DNA from: Acanthornis magna
Lineage: Eukaryota > Chordata > Aves > Passeriformes > Acanthizidae
Reading direction: 5' to 3'
Length of the DNA stretch: 64,000 nucleotides
NCBI GenBank assembly: GCA_036785705.1
Contig: JAWUZG010000084.1
Coordinates: 12,971,501 to 13,035,500 of the forward strand
Part shown: one piece after another, positions 51,968 to 64,000 of the stretch
Position numbering within the stretch: the stretch's first letter is position 1
How the letters are laid out: every line of letters starts with the position of its first letter
Program-made: the position numbers and the translations under genes
Notes under the pieces: model-generated
Databases searched by the model: none
What the model was told of the DNA's origin: nothing
The model's input: only the letters and a program-made list of their open reading frames with translations

Positions 51968-54900
51968 CCAAAATCGGAGAATAAGTGTAACAAACACTTG
52001 GGTTTACAGTGTAATTTACAATTATTTTAGTAAAATTAGTGGAGATAAACTTCTGTTTTTCTGTTAGAAACAAACAAAAAACTTTTATACAAACCCTAAA
52101 TGAAATAAGCTCTCACTTTGATTTCCAGCATGTTAGAACTTATTCTCCACTTAAATGCTGAGAACAAAGCAGATGGGCACTTTTGACTTGCCTTCATGTG
52201 GCACATAGATTATCATATTTTATTCCATGGATATAAGGTAAAATTTTGTAATTGTCTAGTATTTGAAGGCAAAATAGAAAATAAACTAAACCCCTGCCCC
52301 TCTGTGTATGAATTTTCAGCTGGCTGCCCAGGTGGGAGCAGTTTAATCACAGGGCATTCATTACCTCACCCACCTGATGTTTCAAGAGCAGTAATGAAGA
52401 GCCTGTGGAAATGTTTAGTTTAATTAGCAGCAGATTGACTTTGTAGAGACTTCTTAACTTCCCTTATTTCATTTACCAGAAGCCACTAATCTAAGCAGAC
52501 ATACAGATAGTGGTAGAAGGGCACAGACCTTCTTATCTCTAGATTGGACTGTGGGGGGTTTTGCATGACTTGCTCTAAGGCTTCCCAGATGGTTGCATTT
52601 TTCTGTAAGTCCAGGAGCAGTTTCTTGGAGCTGGTTTATTTAATATTTCAGCTTTGTCATCTCTCGCTGTTAAATTCCTGGTCTCTGTGTGGCTGCAGCA
52701 GGGGCTGAGTGATCTTCCTCACCTTTCTCAAAGGTTAGTGTGGATGGAGTAGAAGATTATGGGGTTTCAACAGTTTCCTTCAGTATGCAAATTCTACACA
52801 TTATGGTTACCTCTGCTGCTCATCCTACTCCAAAAGGTAATACTGAATTTTATTTATTGCATACATTTGCAAGTGTTAAAGCAGCTAAAAAAAACCTTAT
52901 AAACATTGCTAATTTTCATTAAACATTGCTTTTCTATTCTTCCTTACAATCTCATTTAGGAATGGTCTAGTTAGGACTTCCAATATATTCCAGTCAGTTT
53001 TTTTCCAGTGCCCTGGTGGAGAGCATATACTCCACTATATGCTGTCTTTGCTTCCTGCTGTGGAGGATGGGACAGGGAGTGAAAATAGCCAATAGGCAGA
53101 ATTGCTGCCCAATGTAAGGAATTATTTAGGACTCTGTGTGTCCATTTTCACCCAATCTTTAAGGTTTGTTTTCTGATTTTTTCGATCAACTCATGTGGGG
53201 CAGAAAAGTTGCTATAGATTATTTTACTATTATTACAGGTTTTGCAATCTTTTTGTATTTTCCTTTGCTCCGCTGGGGCCTGAACAAAACAAATTCTATG
53301 AGTAGATGTGTGTGTATATCATGTGTAGATGAAGACCCAACAGTACGAGAATCAGCATTCTTATGCTGTAGAAATTAGGGAAAAGATGCCTGGGAGTGTT
53401 TTGTGACCACAATGAGAGGGAGAGAGGAGGAGAGAGTAATTCGTGTCATTTGTAAAGCTGGCTCCCTAATCCCTATAGTTATTAGAGTGAAATTGTGGAA
53501 TGTAGGGTGGCAAAGCTCAGCTCTCTTCATGGCAGCTACCTCTGGGCTGATTTTCCCCCTTGTTTAAAGGTGCTGTGTAGTTGCTGTGTGGGGAGTTTTT
53601 GTGTAAAACAAGGGGTTGTGTTATTTTTGTTCTGCTGTTTCATGTCCTAATGTGGAAAAACCTTTGTGCTAATAATTTTTTTCATTTTGCTCTCATTAAA
53701 ACAATTGATTAGCCCAGCTAAGTGAAAACCAAAGTGTCTTTGTTTTGCACTTAAAGCTGGAGCTACTGAGGAACCAGGTGGAGGTGTTTGGCATATTTAA
53801 TGCAGACTACTTCTGCTAGCATAAGTAAATAGTTTCTTCATAAATGACAAGCACTCCCTTTACAAATATAATATATCATATCTTGCAGCTGTAGATCCAA
53901 CTTAAAATGAGTCCTTGGTTTTTTGAGTCTGCGTATATTGCTGATATAATTAGCTGGAATTAACACTAGAAAGTGTTTTATTTAATGGTGCTTCTAGAAT
54001 CACAGCACTAAATTGTTGTTTGCTATATGAGGCCTTTGCATCCTGCTTCTGCTTTTTAGCTTAGAACTTTCTGTTAAAATGAAATTGCACTTGCTGTTAG
54101 CTGGGAAATGTTTTAGATGGACTTTCTGAGTCAAACAGTGGGTCAGGATTTTAAATTTCATCTAATTCCTCCTTTCTTCATTCACATCAACCCTGAAATT
54201 GGGATTGACGTGAGGATGCAATTACGCACAGGAGATTGGCTGAGCTCATGTCTTCAAAGCCTGGTTTAGCAGTTTATTGACTATTTTAAAGCACTGAGGG
54301 TTAAATTGTACCTTTAACATTTGCTTTAGGATTTGGAATTACTGCCTTTGATACAAGAGGGAATGATCAGTCATTTTTAAGAGGGTTTTTTTAACTGAAC
54401 CAGATTTTTAATTGCTTTAGTAAGAGTTAAATAAATACATAAAATGGCAGGGAGAATAATCATCATCCCCAGAATGAAAACTTTCCTTTTGCATCTAATA
54501 TAGACTGACCTCTGAGCCAGGTCCCAGTTTTGTGTTCAGATTTCATTTTCTTCCCTTGGCTGCAACAATTGAGCGTATCTGCCCATGTCTCTTAAGTTGG
54601 TGGGCAGGGCAGAACAGAGAAACAGAGTGTTTGTGGCTTCTTGAAGGGGATGAGAGGGGGGGAATGGGGCAAAACAATGACTTTTAGAAAAAAAGCACTT
54701 TCTCCTTTTCTCCCTTTTGTAGGACCCACAGAGAGATAGACTTAGCAAGATGAAACCCAAACCCCCGTGTCCCAAGATGATCCCTGAGCGTTTTTGAGCA
54801 TTGCCTGTCTTGGAGCCTAGGACTATGAAATATTTTGGCAGGCTGTGCTCTGTCCTTGGCATATATATTTGTCAAAACTGAGGTTCCTTTCCTGATGGCT

Positions 54901-55190
54901 TCTCCCAGTGCTTTTTGGCAGAGCACTGGAAGTTATTTAAGTGAATTTTGCAGATGACAACATGAATATTGTAAATACTCGTTGCCTTCCCAGGTACACA
55001 TATTAGTGCATAATCTGAGCTTCAAGTGTGTGCAGTATTAAACTCCTTATGGATATGAAAATAATTCATCAGAGGTGTATGAGAAGCCTTTTCCTTCTCC
55101 TTCTCAGGAGCCTTTTGTTGTTAGGGATAACTGCATTGGAAAAAAAAGGTACAGTGAACAGTGTTCCAAAGAGCACACAGCCTTAAACAG

Positions 55191-55250
55191 ACCCGGCAGA
55201 CAAAGCACAAAATGGAAAGAAAAGAGAAAATTACTTTTTCAGTGCCGGGT
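55191..55250. repeat. Short inverted repeat ACCCGGCA/TGCCGGGT
   Basis: Perfect 8-base arms at 55191-55198 and 55243-55250 enclose an A-rich 44-base spacer, just before the CR1 copy at 55285. It may be chance, but GC-rich arms are unusual in this AT-rich context. Confidence 0.45.
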
Positions 55251-55284
55251 AGTAAATCTGTCACAAAGTCAAAGGGGAGCCAAG

Positions 55285-55880
55285 GTTTATGACCCTGGGT
55301 GTCCTGGGGGCGTCAGGCACAGCATTGCCAGCTGGGCAAGGAAGGGGATTGTCCCACTCTGCTCTGGGGCGGCCTCACCTCGAGTGCTGGGCGCAGTTTG
55401 GGCACCACCATATAAGAAAGATATAAAGGTATTGGAAGGCATCTAAAGAAGGTGAAAGGTCTAGTGAGGAAGCCACACAAGGAGCAGCTCAGGTCACTTG
55501 GCTTGTTCAGGTTGGAGGAGACCAAGGGGAGACCTCATTGCAGTTTGCAACTTTCTCATGAGGGCAAGAGGAAGGCCAGACACTGATCTCCTCTCCATGG
55601 TGACCAGTGACAGGACCCAAGGGAATGGCCTGAAGTTGTGTCAGGGGAGGTTTAGGTTGGATATTAGGAAAAATTTCTTCACTCAGAGCATGTTTAGGCA
55701 CTGGAACAGGCTCCCCAGGGAAGTGGTCACAGCACCAAGCCTGACAGAGTTTAAGAAGCATTTGGATAAAACACTCTCAGGCACATGGTGTGATTCTTGG
55801 GACAGTGCTGTGCAGGGCCAGGAGCTGGGCTTCGATTATCCTTGTGGGTTCCTTTCAACTGCGGATATTCTATGATTCTG
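55285..55880 (+). mobile_element. CR1 LINE 3' copy, about 600 bases, relatively young
   Basis: A plus-strand CR1 covers the end of ORF2 (around WAPPYKKDIKVLE) and the full conserved 3' region (TGACCAGTGACAGGACCCAA, AGGTTGGATATTAGGAAAAA, TTTAGGCACTGGAACAGGCT). It ends with the typical terminus ATTCTATGATTCTG at 55880. Long stretches remain open and few indels are seen, so it is younger than the other copies. It is 5'-truncated near 55285, the normal outcome of target-primed reverse transcription. Confidence 0.93.
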
Positions 55881-58800
55881 TCTCCCACCACACGCTGGCT
55901 AGACCTTGCTGCTGAGTTACGCAAACCAGAGCCAGCCAGAGCAAAGTAGGATCCCTTCATCACTGACATTGTGAGGATCTTCTCAAAATCACTCACTGCA
56001 GAACAATCTGTTGGCAACAAGCCAGGGTTGTGTGCATGTCAAAGTGAACAGAACACACTGCCATTCTGAGTGGTTCTCTGAGAACTGATGAGTCCTTCCC
56101 CTCACCACCACACACTGAGGAAAAATGGCTTTGCTTGTAGATACAGAGACAAGTTGTTATACAAAGCATAAATGGAAATAGTAATTTGTACAGCACGTAG
56201 TCAGGTGGAAGAAATAACTACTGCAATAAGTCATAGAGAGGCAGAGAGTAGCTGGATCTTTAAAAGGCCTCAAAGTTTTCGTAGTCATAATGTCACTGAT
56301 TATACACGTCAAAGGGAGCATAGTGGTGTGTTAGCCCTTCTGTCATAAGGTGAATTGTTACTCCCCTGAGGCATCTTCTCTCCATCCCACCTCCCCAATA
56401 TCTGAATGTTTTTTCTTGCACCTTGGTACTGCCAGCCATTTCTGCGTGTTGTCTGGGTAAGCTGAAAAGACAAAAAGGAGCCGGATCTGTAGTGGATCAT
56501 GCTTGCAAGGCTAACTTTGTGCTTTTTAATCTTGCTTGCGTATGTGCTTCAGGGGATATACTTCTCTTTTTTGAGACTGTCTGTTTGGTCTCTGTGTTTG
56601 TCAGATGTCTGAATCAAACTGCTGGTCAGCTTTCATTTCCAAGCTGTTTTCTTTGTAAGTGAAAGCTTTTTTTTTCCTTTTTCTTTCTTTTTTTTTTTCT
56701 CCCTCCCCTGACAGACCATTGCTGCTTAAAGATTCCACAGGCCCCATTTTGCCACTGACTTGCATGTCTGGGAGCCCATTTGTTTTCAAGAATTTTTATT
56801 GTTTATAATTAAAACAGAATTTAGCAGTGCAGCTCAGTTGATGGCAGCTCTTTTGATGAATCTCAAATGAAAACATAATTCTTGTGTTGACTCAGTGAGA
56901 ATAGGAGGAATCAAAAAAGTAATAATTCCCTTCCCATCCTGCAAGAAGTTTAAAACCATTATTTGGAATGGAAGAGTAGATGTTGGTCCTGCTCAATGAA
57001 AAGGAAAACACTTCTGAGAACAGAGCTATGCCAGGAAGTTGTGTAGCTTAGCCAGTTTTTATTGATAATGCTATTTTTGTAATAAAAAAGGGTTTTAAGG
57101 TTATTTGCACAGGCAGCGTTAAATAACTCACTTGGGGCTTTTCTGGAAGTAAATAGTAGCATCTAAAAGAATTTACTTCTAATTTCAGGGCAACCCCAAA
57201 ATAATGAAAACTTTGCTTAGTGTGAAGCATTCTACAGTGCAGGTGTCAGGCACTTAAATTTGGGCAGTTTCTTCATGGTGATGGGGAGATGTTGCTGAGA
57301 CTGACTGCAGCCACTAACAGAGCAGGAGGAGAACAGTTTGACTCAGTGCACAGGAAAATTATTTTGAATTTCTGATTGTACTGGAGTGGTCTGGAAATGC
57401 ACCACTGAAAGCAGCAGCACCTGGTAAGCCCTCAAAGTATTTCTCTCTCTGTGCAGTGCTTTTCTTTCGCTGTAAATCTTTGCTTTCTGCCAGACAGTAA
57501 AACCTGTGATGCTCAGCTGAAAGGATTCCATTAGTGGCCCATCAAAGGTGCATCACCCTGAGGAAGGATGTTTAGTGTAGCTTCAAGATTACCTGTGTCC
57601 TGATAAATGTCTCAATCTTTTGCTGTTATTAGAATAGAGTTTATGGCAAGGCAAACTTGCCTTACCTATGAAGAGACAAGATTATGAAAGAATGTATTTA
57701 GAAAGGCTGAAAAGCCTATTTTTATTTAATGAGTCATGGATTGTTCTGCAGATTATCAGAATAGTTCCTTCTTGTGCTTACCTAAGTAACACATTATTTT
57801 CCTTCAAACGATCTTGTGCCTCAAATGACTTGTCCATTAAAATTACTCTCTTTTGGTTTTGTTACTTTTACATAAAGAAGCATTTGTAAGCATGTATAGT
57901 TAGAATTTCTAAGGACTGTCCTTAAAAATAGGTGACCATGAACAAACTAAACTAGTTGACACAAAAAAAACCCTTGAAAAATGGAATGGAATAATACCAC
58001 ATTATCATATCTGCAGTTGTTTCAAGGACTGACCTGTAGGTCTTACAAAAGAGTTTGAATATTATTTATTTGTTTTAAACTTCATTTCTCTGCAGACCTT
58101 ACCATTTTCCTGGCCGTATGGGCCACTAGTGGAAGAAGGACAAACATTCACAGAGTTATGGGTAAATGTTAAACCCCCATTCCTTTAGAAATTTAAATCT
58201 GAGCTACTGACATTCTTGTCAATAAAAAGCTTGGGAGAGGGGGAATGGGAGACAGAGCCAGGACAAGCAGACTGCAGGAGCTTATCACTGAATTGAGTTT
58301 TGCATATTCACGAGTTAATACATGGGTTGTGCATGTCTGAATGACACCAAATGCTGTGATTGTTGTAATCCCCTTTTAATAAAGGGATTGACTTGCAGTA
58401 CAAAACAACTTACACAATTCTGCATGCTGTATTATCTATTCCAAGGGGTTTGAAGCCTTATGTGTTTGCTAGCCCTCCATACCTCCTTCCTTTATTTCAC
58501 TAACTGCAGAAATTGCTTTTCTGAAATGTTATTCATAGTCATCAAACAGGAATTGAAAGTACTTCATCCCATACTGATGGCACTGCAGATGACATAGGTC
58601 AGGGAAACATGAGGCTGAATCTCAGCTAAACCTCTGGCCAAAATGCATCCAAATGCTAACTTTGCATTTTGAGATCTTACAAAATAATGGAAAATTTTGA
58701 GTATATTGGTTTTGCAACTACTCTTCTGGACTCACATATAAATATTGCAATGGGAATGAGAGTGCCCATGTGCTACCCATGTCAGAGTGGTGTCCCCTGG

Positions 58801-59755
58801 CTCAGAGCAGGACAGGGTATCCACCAGCCTGTGCTGAGGTCCCTGGCATAGTCATGCCGAAAGAGCCTCAGCTGCTTGGTGTTTTTGCTTCATTGTGTTT
58901 TGCTTCAGCACTAATTCCAATATCCTAGTTTTGATTCACCTCTATATTTGCACTTGTGCACACAGACTCTAAGCTCCTTATTTCTTTAATTTCTTTGCAA
59001 GATTCACATTTTGCTCCTGTGGTGTAATGCCTCTCTGACCATTGTTTGAGTTTGTCTAGAAAGGGAAGTTTTGTTTGTAGAGAAGCTGATGTGGCTCTGA
59101 TTCCTGACAGAGGTTTCAGAGCGCCACCTATTTTACTCCTGGGTCTAGTGAAAAGCCTTAACAGTATGAAAATCTAAAAATCTCAACTAAAAGCTTTCCT
59201 GGTTTCTCCCAACCACCCCAAGTTGTGCTGGATCTAAAGTGATCCTACTGAAATACAAGAGGAAGGTAAGCCATCTGACTAGATGACCCCTGTCCCTGTT
59301 AGGTAGAAGATGATTTTTCAGAAAATCTTGTACTGGACACACATCCAGCTTATGCATTTTAGCCTAGTTTTTAAGCAAAAGCTATCTTAGCTGAATGCTT
59401 TTTAAAATAATGGAATGTAAAGTTGGAGAGATCAAGTACAAGACACACTGCTGGTCCTGCTACCTTCAACCATTTGTCTCTTTACCTGTAGTGTAGCATT
59501 ATTAGAGTAGTGTGAATCCTGCTGTGAACATCTTTCTAATTCCTAAGCTGGCATTTCAAGGCAGGAGACAGGTGAGCTTTTGTCCTTCAGAGGTAAACCT
59601 GTGAAAGCTGGGTCTAGACAACTGTAAGGGAATGTGGCTGCGGGGATACATGGGCTGCTTTAAAATAAATGAATTTGTTACACAATTCTCCTGTTCTCCT
59701 GCTAGTCTGGGGACATCTGCCTTTATCTAGTACTGCTCTCACTCTATGTATTTAT
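55881..59755. other. Intergenic sequence, nothing firmly identified
   Basis: No recognisable gene was seen. A pyrimidine tract at 56667-56714 ends in CTGACAG, and a splice-flanked 66-base open segment lies at 58096-58161; neither is enough to call an exon. Confidence 0.45.
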
Positions 59756-59771
59756 ATGTGTGTGTGTATAA

Positions 59772-59804
<33 letters not shown>
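59756..59804 (+). repeat. TG/TA dinucleotide microsatellite
   Basis: A TGTGTG run interrupted by TATAAATA leads into about 12 uninterrupted TA units ending near 59804. A long pure TA run is prone to length variation and cruciform extrusion. Confidence 0.9.
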
Positions 59805-59806
<2 letters not shown>

Positions 59807-61009
59807 TGGGAAAATGTTTATCTTCTGTGCAGTTTAGAATTTCTCAGTCAAACAGAAGTACTTAAGATTAAGACCTTAATATTTAATAAGCTCTCAATTG
59901 TTAGAGAGCAGTGAGCCTGCCAGTGTGAGATTGGGCTGGCAGCTCAGTGGATTAATGGAAACATAGAGCTCAATTTAAAAGCCCTGAATGATAATCTTTA
60001 AATATGCTTAGGCATTGTGGTTGTGCACTTTCCCTGGGGAATCATCATATTCTCTGCTTCAAAAATTTCACTGAAGACTTAACTGAAACTACAGCTCAAC
60101 TTTGCCTATTGGGAAATCTACTTTCATTTTTGGGGCCTAAATTCCTTCTGTGTACATCTGTACACCCAGAGTGTGATTCCTTGTGGGTTTTCAGTTATTA
60201 TATTTTTGCTGCAGGAACAGTTTTATGCAGACTTGAAAAAAAAAATTGCAGAGTTGAGCAACTTTCCTACCTGAACAGAGATCTTGCTTAGGCTTTCAAA
60301 CAAGCAAATGTTGCTATTTGAAAATGCTGAAGGGAAATTTACGTTGATGCTTGTGATATGTGATCTCAATAATGGAGACAGAGGAAATAGGGTTTTTTTT
60401 AAACTCCTGTATGTGAAATTCTCTGGTGCTCTGGGTTCATGTAACCCATTTCAATAGTACTTCATTCTCTGATAGAGATCTGTGTAGTCCCACTGCAATG
60501 ATAGTGTAGACACACTGTAGTGGTGCATTCTGGGATGTCCTCAGACAAATTGAAAGGCTTGAGAATTATAGGAGATTGCTTTTTCTCATTTTTATAAGAA
60601 CTTGCCAGTCTGAAAGGTGTCTAGACTTGGAGTTGCTTTAGTTGTGTATACATTTCTGGGGATTATCTCAATTTCAATTTAATTTGCCATTTCACTTTAT
60701 GCTATAAAGCTCTCAGGGAATCTTTAATTTCAGTGAGAGCTCACTAAATTAAAATGAAAATGAAATAAACTTGCATCATCAGCACTGAGAGTGGCAGTGT
60801 TATCCCAGATTTCTTTTAATACATCACCAGGGCTGCTTGTGCACATGAGGCACTGGGTAGTCAGCTGTTCCGCACTAGATCTCACTGCAGCTGAACACCC
60901 TTGTGTTGTGGGCAGTTGCACTGATACTAAGAAAGCTTTTTCACTTGCAGCATAGGGTGCTTCATGTAACAGTGACAGAACAGCTGTGACATGCTGAGTT
61001 CTTTTAAAC
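59805..61009. other. Noncoding sequence, nothing identified
   Basis: No gene, RNA or recognisable transposon. Open frames are short and without domains. Confidence 0.45.
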
Positions 61010-61915
61010 CATAGAATGGTTTGGGTTGGAAAAGACCTTAAAGATTCTTGTCAAGAGTACTGAAGTCCTCCTCAGGGCTGCTCTCAGTCCTGTATCCCGG
61101 CCTGTATGTGTGCTTGGGATTTCCCTGACTTGGGTGCAGGTCATTGTGCTTGGCTTTGCTGAACTTCCTGAGGTTCCCATGGGCACATCTCCAGCCTGTC
61201 CAGGTCCCTCAGGATAGCATTCCTGACCTCCTGCATGTCGGCCACACCACACAGCTCAGTGCCATCTGCAGAATTCCTGAGGGTGACTTGATTCCACTGC
61301 CCATGCTGCTGACAGAGATGTTGAATAGTGCTGGTCCCAAAAGTCCTCCTGGACCGCCAAGGAACACCACTCATCACAGGTCTCCTCTTGGACTTTGAGA
61401 GTGACCATCCAACTAATTGCTTATCCACTGAGTGGTGCATCCATCATACCAATGTCTCTCCAGTTTAGAGACAAGGCTGTTGTGCAGGACAGTGTCAAGC
61501 TTTGCACAAGACCAGGTATATTATGTCAGTCACTCTTCCCTTATCCACCTCTGTGACCCCATCAGAGAAGGCCACCAGATTTGCCAGGCATGATTTGCCC
61601 TTAGTGAAGCCATGTTAGCTGTCCCCAGTCACATCCTTATTTTCCATGTGCCTTAGTGTATTTTCCAGGAGGATCTGCTCCATGATTTTGCTGACCAGTG
61701 AGGTGAGACTGATGGGCCTGTAGTTCTCCAGGTATCCCACTTTTCCCCTTATAAAAATGGGGGTTATGTTCCCCCTTTTCCAGTCAGTAGGAACTTCACT
61801 GCCCTGACTTCTCAAATATGGATAGTGGCTCAGCCACTGCATCCACCAGTTCCCTCAGGATCTGCAGACGTATCTCATCATCCTGACCATTTTTCAGTAA
61901 TGTTTAAATTATATA
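61010..61915 (-). mobile_element. CR1 LINE with broken reverse transcriptase
   Basis: Read on the minus strand, this gives the N-terminal part of the CR1 ORF2 reverse transcriptase at 61615-61842 (VPTDWKRGNITPIF, ENYRPISLTSLVSKIMEQIL). Then come damaged palm segments at 61141-61440 (GTSTIQHL, the altered catalytic block NSADGTELCGV and ILRDLDRLE), and finally the CR1 3' terminus at 61010-61046. The catalytic FADD-type box reads SADG, which removes an essential aspartate, and the frame is split by stops and shifts. The tail of ORF2 and most of the 3' UTR are missing between about 61046 and 61140. It is dead. Confidence 0.9.
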
Positions 61916-63841
61916 TAAATTCAATGCCACTGCTCCCTGGATTGATCTCCTGCAAGGCTGGAAGAACTGCAATATAGAGGATGTAAGAGAAATCAGTGTC
62001 TGTACCTGTTATAACTGTTCATCATCTGAGTATTCCCATGTCCTTCTGTAGCTCAGTGAACCTGCTGCACCTAGGAAGGGAAGAGATGGGACTGCAGTCT
62101 GAAGAGCACAGGAAAGCAGTTGGAACAGATGAAAGCAGGGTCAAGGAAAAAAAACATAAACAAAAGCACACTGAACATAGGCGTATCTTCGATGTGGGGT
62201 CTGCTAGATTGATAAGTTCTCTCCCCCCTTCTGGTGATGGTGTCAGCTGCAGTGGCTGCTAGAAAGCTGCCTGAGTGCTGGGGGTTGGGAGATGGAGACT
62301 TGATAGGAGGGATGGACTGAGAGGCCCCAGCAGCAGCACCAGTGGCGCACACTGCTTTTGTCACACAGATCTGAATAACAGTGTGCCAGAGGAGGACTGC
62401 TTTAGTCCTGCAGCTGAGAACCACCATCTATGCAAGACTCAACCCCCCAAATCCGCTAAACCACAGGGACTCAGCAGAACACGTCCAGGGAGACTCTGCA
62501 TGCTGCAGCCCTGATTCAGTTCTGGGAGGGCTTTTCTGAAAGGACACAGTGCCTGTTTTGAATGGGCTCACCACAGGTTTCATGGGATGCTGCTCTTTGA
62601 ACCTTACAATGGGGAAAACCAGTATGGTCGGGTCTCTTGTCCATTTCCAGCCTTCTCCCTTGATCTTCATTTATGTTTTTTTCACACCTGTCATTTTTAT
62701 TTTTTCTTCTTCACCTTTCCTGGTGCAGATATTTGGATAAAATGGAGTCCTGGCAAAGATGGCTTGCATTGGAATATTCTGGTTTGGAGAAGAAGACCTG
62801 CACATAGATTTCTGAATGTACATTAATTCTGGATTCCATCAGGAATAAGAGAGTGTGATTTGCAGCAAGCTTTTAATTGTGCCAGTTTTTCCTGTGATAA
62901 TTCTTCTTTGAAACCTGTGAGCACTTATTTCAAAGGACCTTTTGATAACAAAGATTGTTTTGTGTCAGGGTAACCAGCTGTGGTGCACAGTCAGGAGTAA
63001 GAAGGTGTTTAATAGGGAAGAACTTCAATGCACAGACTTCACAGGGAGATTTAAAACTTCAATTTTTATTAGCACCAAATATCAAGCAAGTTCCATGACA
63101 ACAAGCTGTACTTCCAAGCTGGTGAGTTACTTTGTTTAGGGAAAGTGAGTTAGTAATTATATGACACATCAATTCAGTCTATGTACTCTCTTGTGTTGGC
63201 GTTTGCAAATCCGTAATTCCTTCTGTTGTGCACAGGTCTGAGTTCACAATTTCTGTCCTTCTCCCAAAAGTAGGAGTTTTCAGTCACAAGGTTTCGAGGC
63301 AACTCTGCCCTTGAGAGACCAAGCAGCATAATTTAGCTGCTCACCAGAATAATCAAAGCACCTCTGGCTTCTAGGGGGAAATATTACTATTTTTAATATA
63401 TATGTGTGTGTCCAGTTCCTGCAGCTGAGCTTACAGCATGAAGCATTTACCCAAATAGCTCAGCTTGTACCTCCATGCAGCCTCCCTGTTCAACTAATAC
63501 CAGCGTGACTTTCAAATGAAATTAATAGAGGGGGCCATTGGTGGGGAGGAAGGCTGTGTGATGCTCTGAGATTATAAAGAAGCTTTTGGTGACTTTGACT
63601 GTAATAAGAGATCTGATATTGGATCATAGAGTGAGAGGTGGGGCTCCAGAAAAACACCAGAATCAGCACCATGCAGAAGTGCTCTTTTCCTGGAGTATTT
63701 GCAAATGCTTCGTCTTAACTGAGTTTGTGAACAGCTCTAAATCCCTTAAGGGAGGGGGTTTTTTCCTTGAGAAATGAGACCCTGAAAATGAGAGAACTGA
63801 GAATTACACAAACACACTTCTACACTTTTTCCCCCCTCTTT
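61916..63841. other. Intergenic sequence, nothing identified
   Basis: No recognisable gene or repeat. Overlapping short frames between 61996 and 62826 on both strands have no domains and reflect a slightly GC-richer patch. Confidence 0.45.
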
Positions 63842-63905
63842 TTTTGTTTGTTGTTGTTGTTGTTGTTGTTTTTGGGTTTTTTTGTTTGTTTGCTTGTTTT
63901 TTTAA
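63842..63905 (+). repeat. TTG microsatellite and T-rich tract
   Basis: About eight TTG units are followed by TTTGGG, then TTTG/TTTGC units and a T run. On the other strand this is CAA-rich. It could be a decayed retrotransposon tail, but no body is seen next to it. Confidence 0.85.
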
Positions 63906-64000
63906 AATAGAAGTTATCTTGGGCAATTGGGCTGCTGCAATACAAACTGTGGGGATGCATATGCTGCCCCAGTCACCTTAAAAGTGTGTGGATGCAGGTG

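Larger units (their letters stand above)
47731..55284. other. Intergenic DNA downstream of CHID1
   Basis: No supported gene lies in this 7.5 kb. The convergent neighbour of CHID1 in mammals is TSPAN4, but no tetraspanin CCG motif or membrane-spanning exon was recognised on the minus strand. A purine-rich tract (51720-51800) and a strong hairpin (51894-51967) are listed separately. TAATTA/TTGATT-type motif patches occur near 48780-48970 and 52360-52440. Confidence 0.45.

Noticed and set aside
47731..64000. Search for the expected convergent neighbour TSPAN4 on the minus strand
   Set aside because: No tetraspanin transmembrane exon, CCG motif or matching C-terminus could be read; it may lie beyond the window.

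Overview
The window looks like vertebrate, most probably avian, nuclear DNA. It is AT-rich and gene-poor, has spliced coding exons with GT/AG borders, and its dispersed repeats are the kinds typical of birds: many CR1 LINE fragments, several ending in the ATTCTATG-type 3' terminus, plus two ERV-type long terminal repeats. The LTR types suggest a neoavian bird, perhaps a passerine; that is an inference from general knowledge and was not tested by a search.

The only protein-coding gene I can identify firmly is the 3' end of CHID1 (chitinase domain-containing 1, the secreted/lysosomal GH18-like protein also called SI-CLP). Three + strand exons at 41461-41541, 45374-45416 and 47464-47562 splice in frame (intron phases 2, 2, 0). 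They encode the last 73 residues plus the last base of a split codon, and end in TAA with poly(A) signals at 47681-47708. No earlier CHID1 exon could be found in the 41 kb upstream, so most of positions 1-41460 is probably one very large CHID1 intron. A missed exon or a mis-joined assembly is the alternative.

Layout. 1-41.4 kb: presumed intron. It carries CR1 5' fragments at 0.1-0.56 and 5.86-6.42 kb, a complete solo LTR on the minus strand at 3.63-4.68 kb, CR1 3' fragments at 13.6, 24.2, 24.4, 25.7 and 40.9 kb, and several AT-rich homeodomain-motif blocks that look like conserved noncoding elements. 41.5-47.7 kb: CHID1 3' end. Its second-last intron holds a GC-rich sense-strand LTR with promoter-like motifs and an antisense CR1 fragment. 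47.7-64 kb: downstream intergenic DNA with no recognised gene. It holds a strong 74-nt hairpin at 51.9 kb, CR1 copies at 55.3 and 61.0 kb, and simple repeats near 59.8 and 63.85 kb.

No rRNA, tRNA, CRISPR array or prokaryotic-type operon was seen. All other open frames are short and lack recognisable domains, or lie inside repeats. The most unusual items are the hairpin at 51894-51967, the Myb-motif array inside the intronic LTR, and the missing upstream CHID1 exons.
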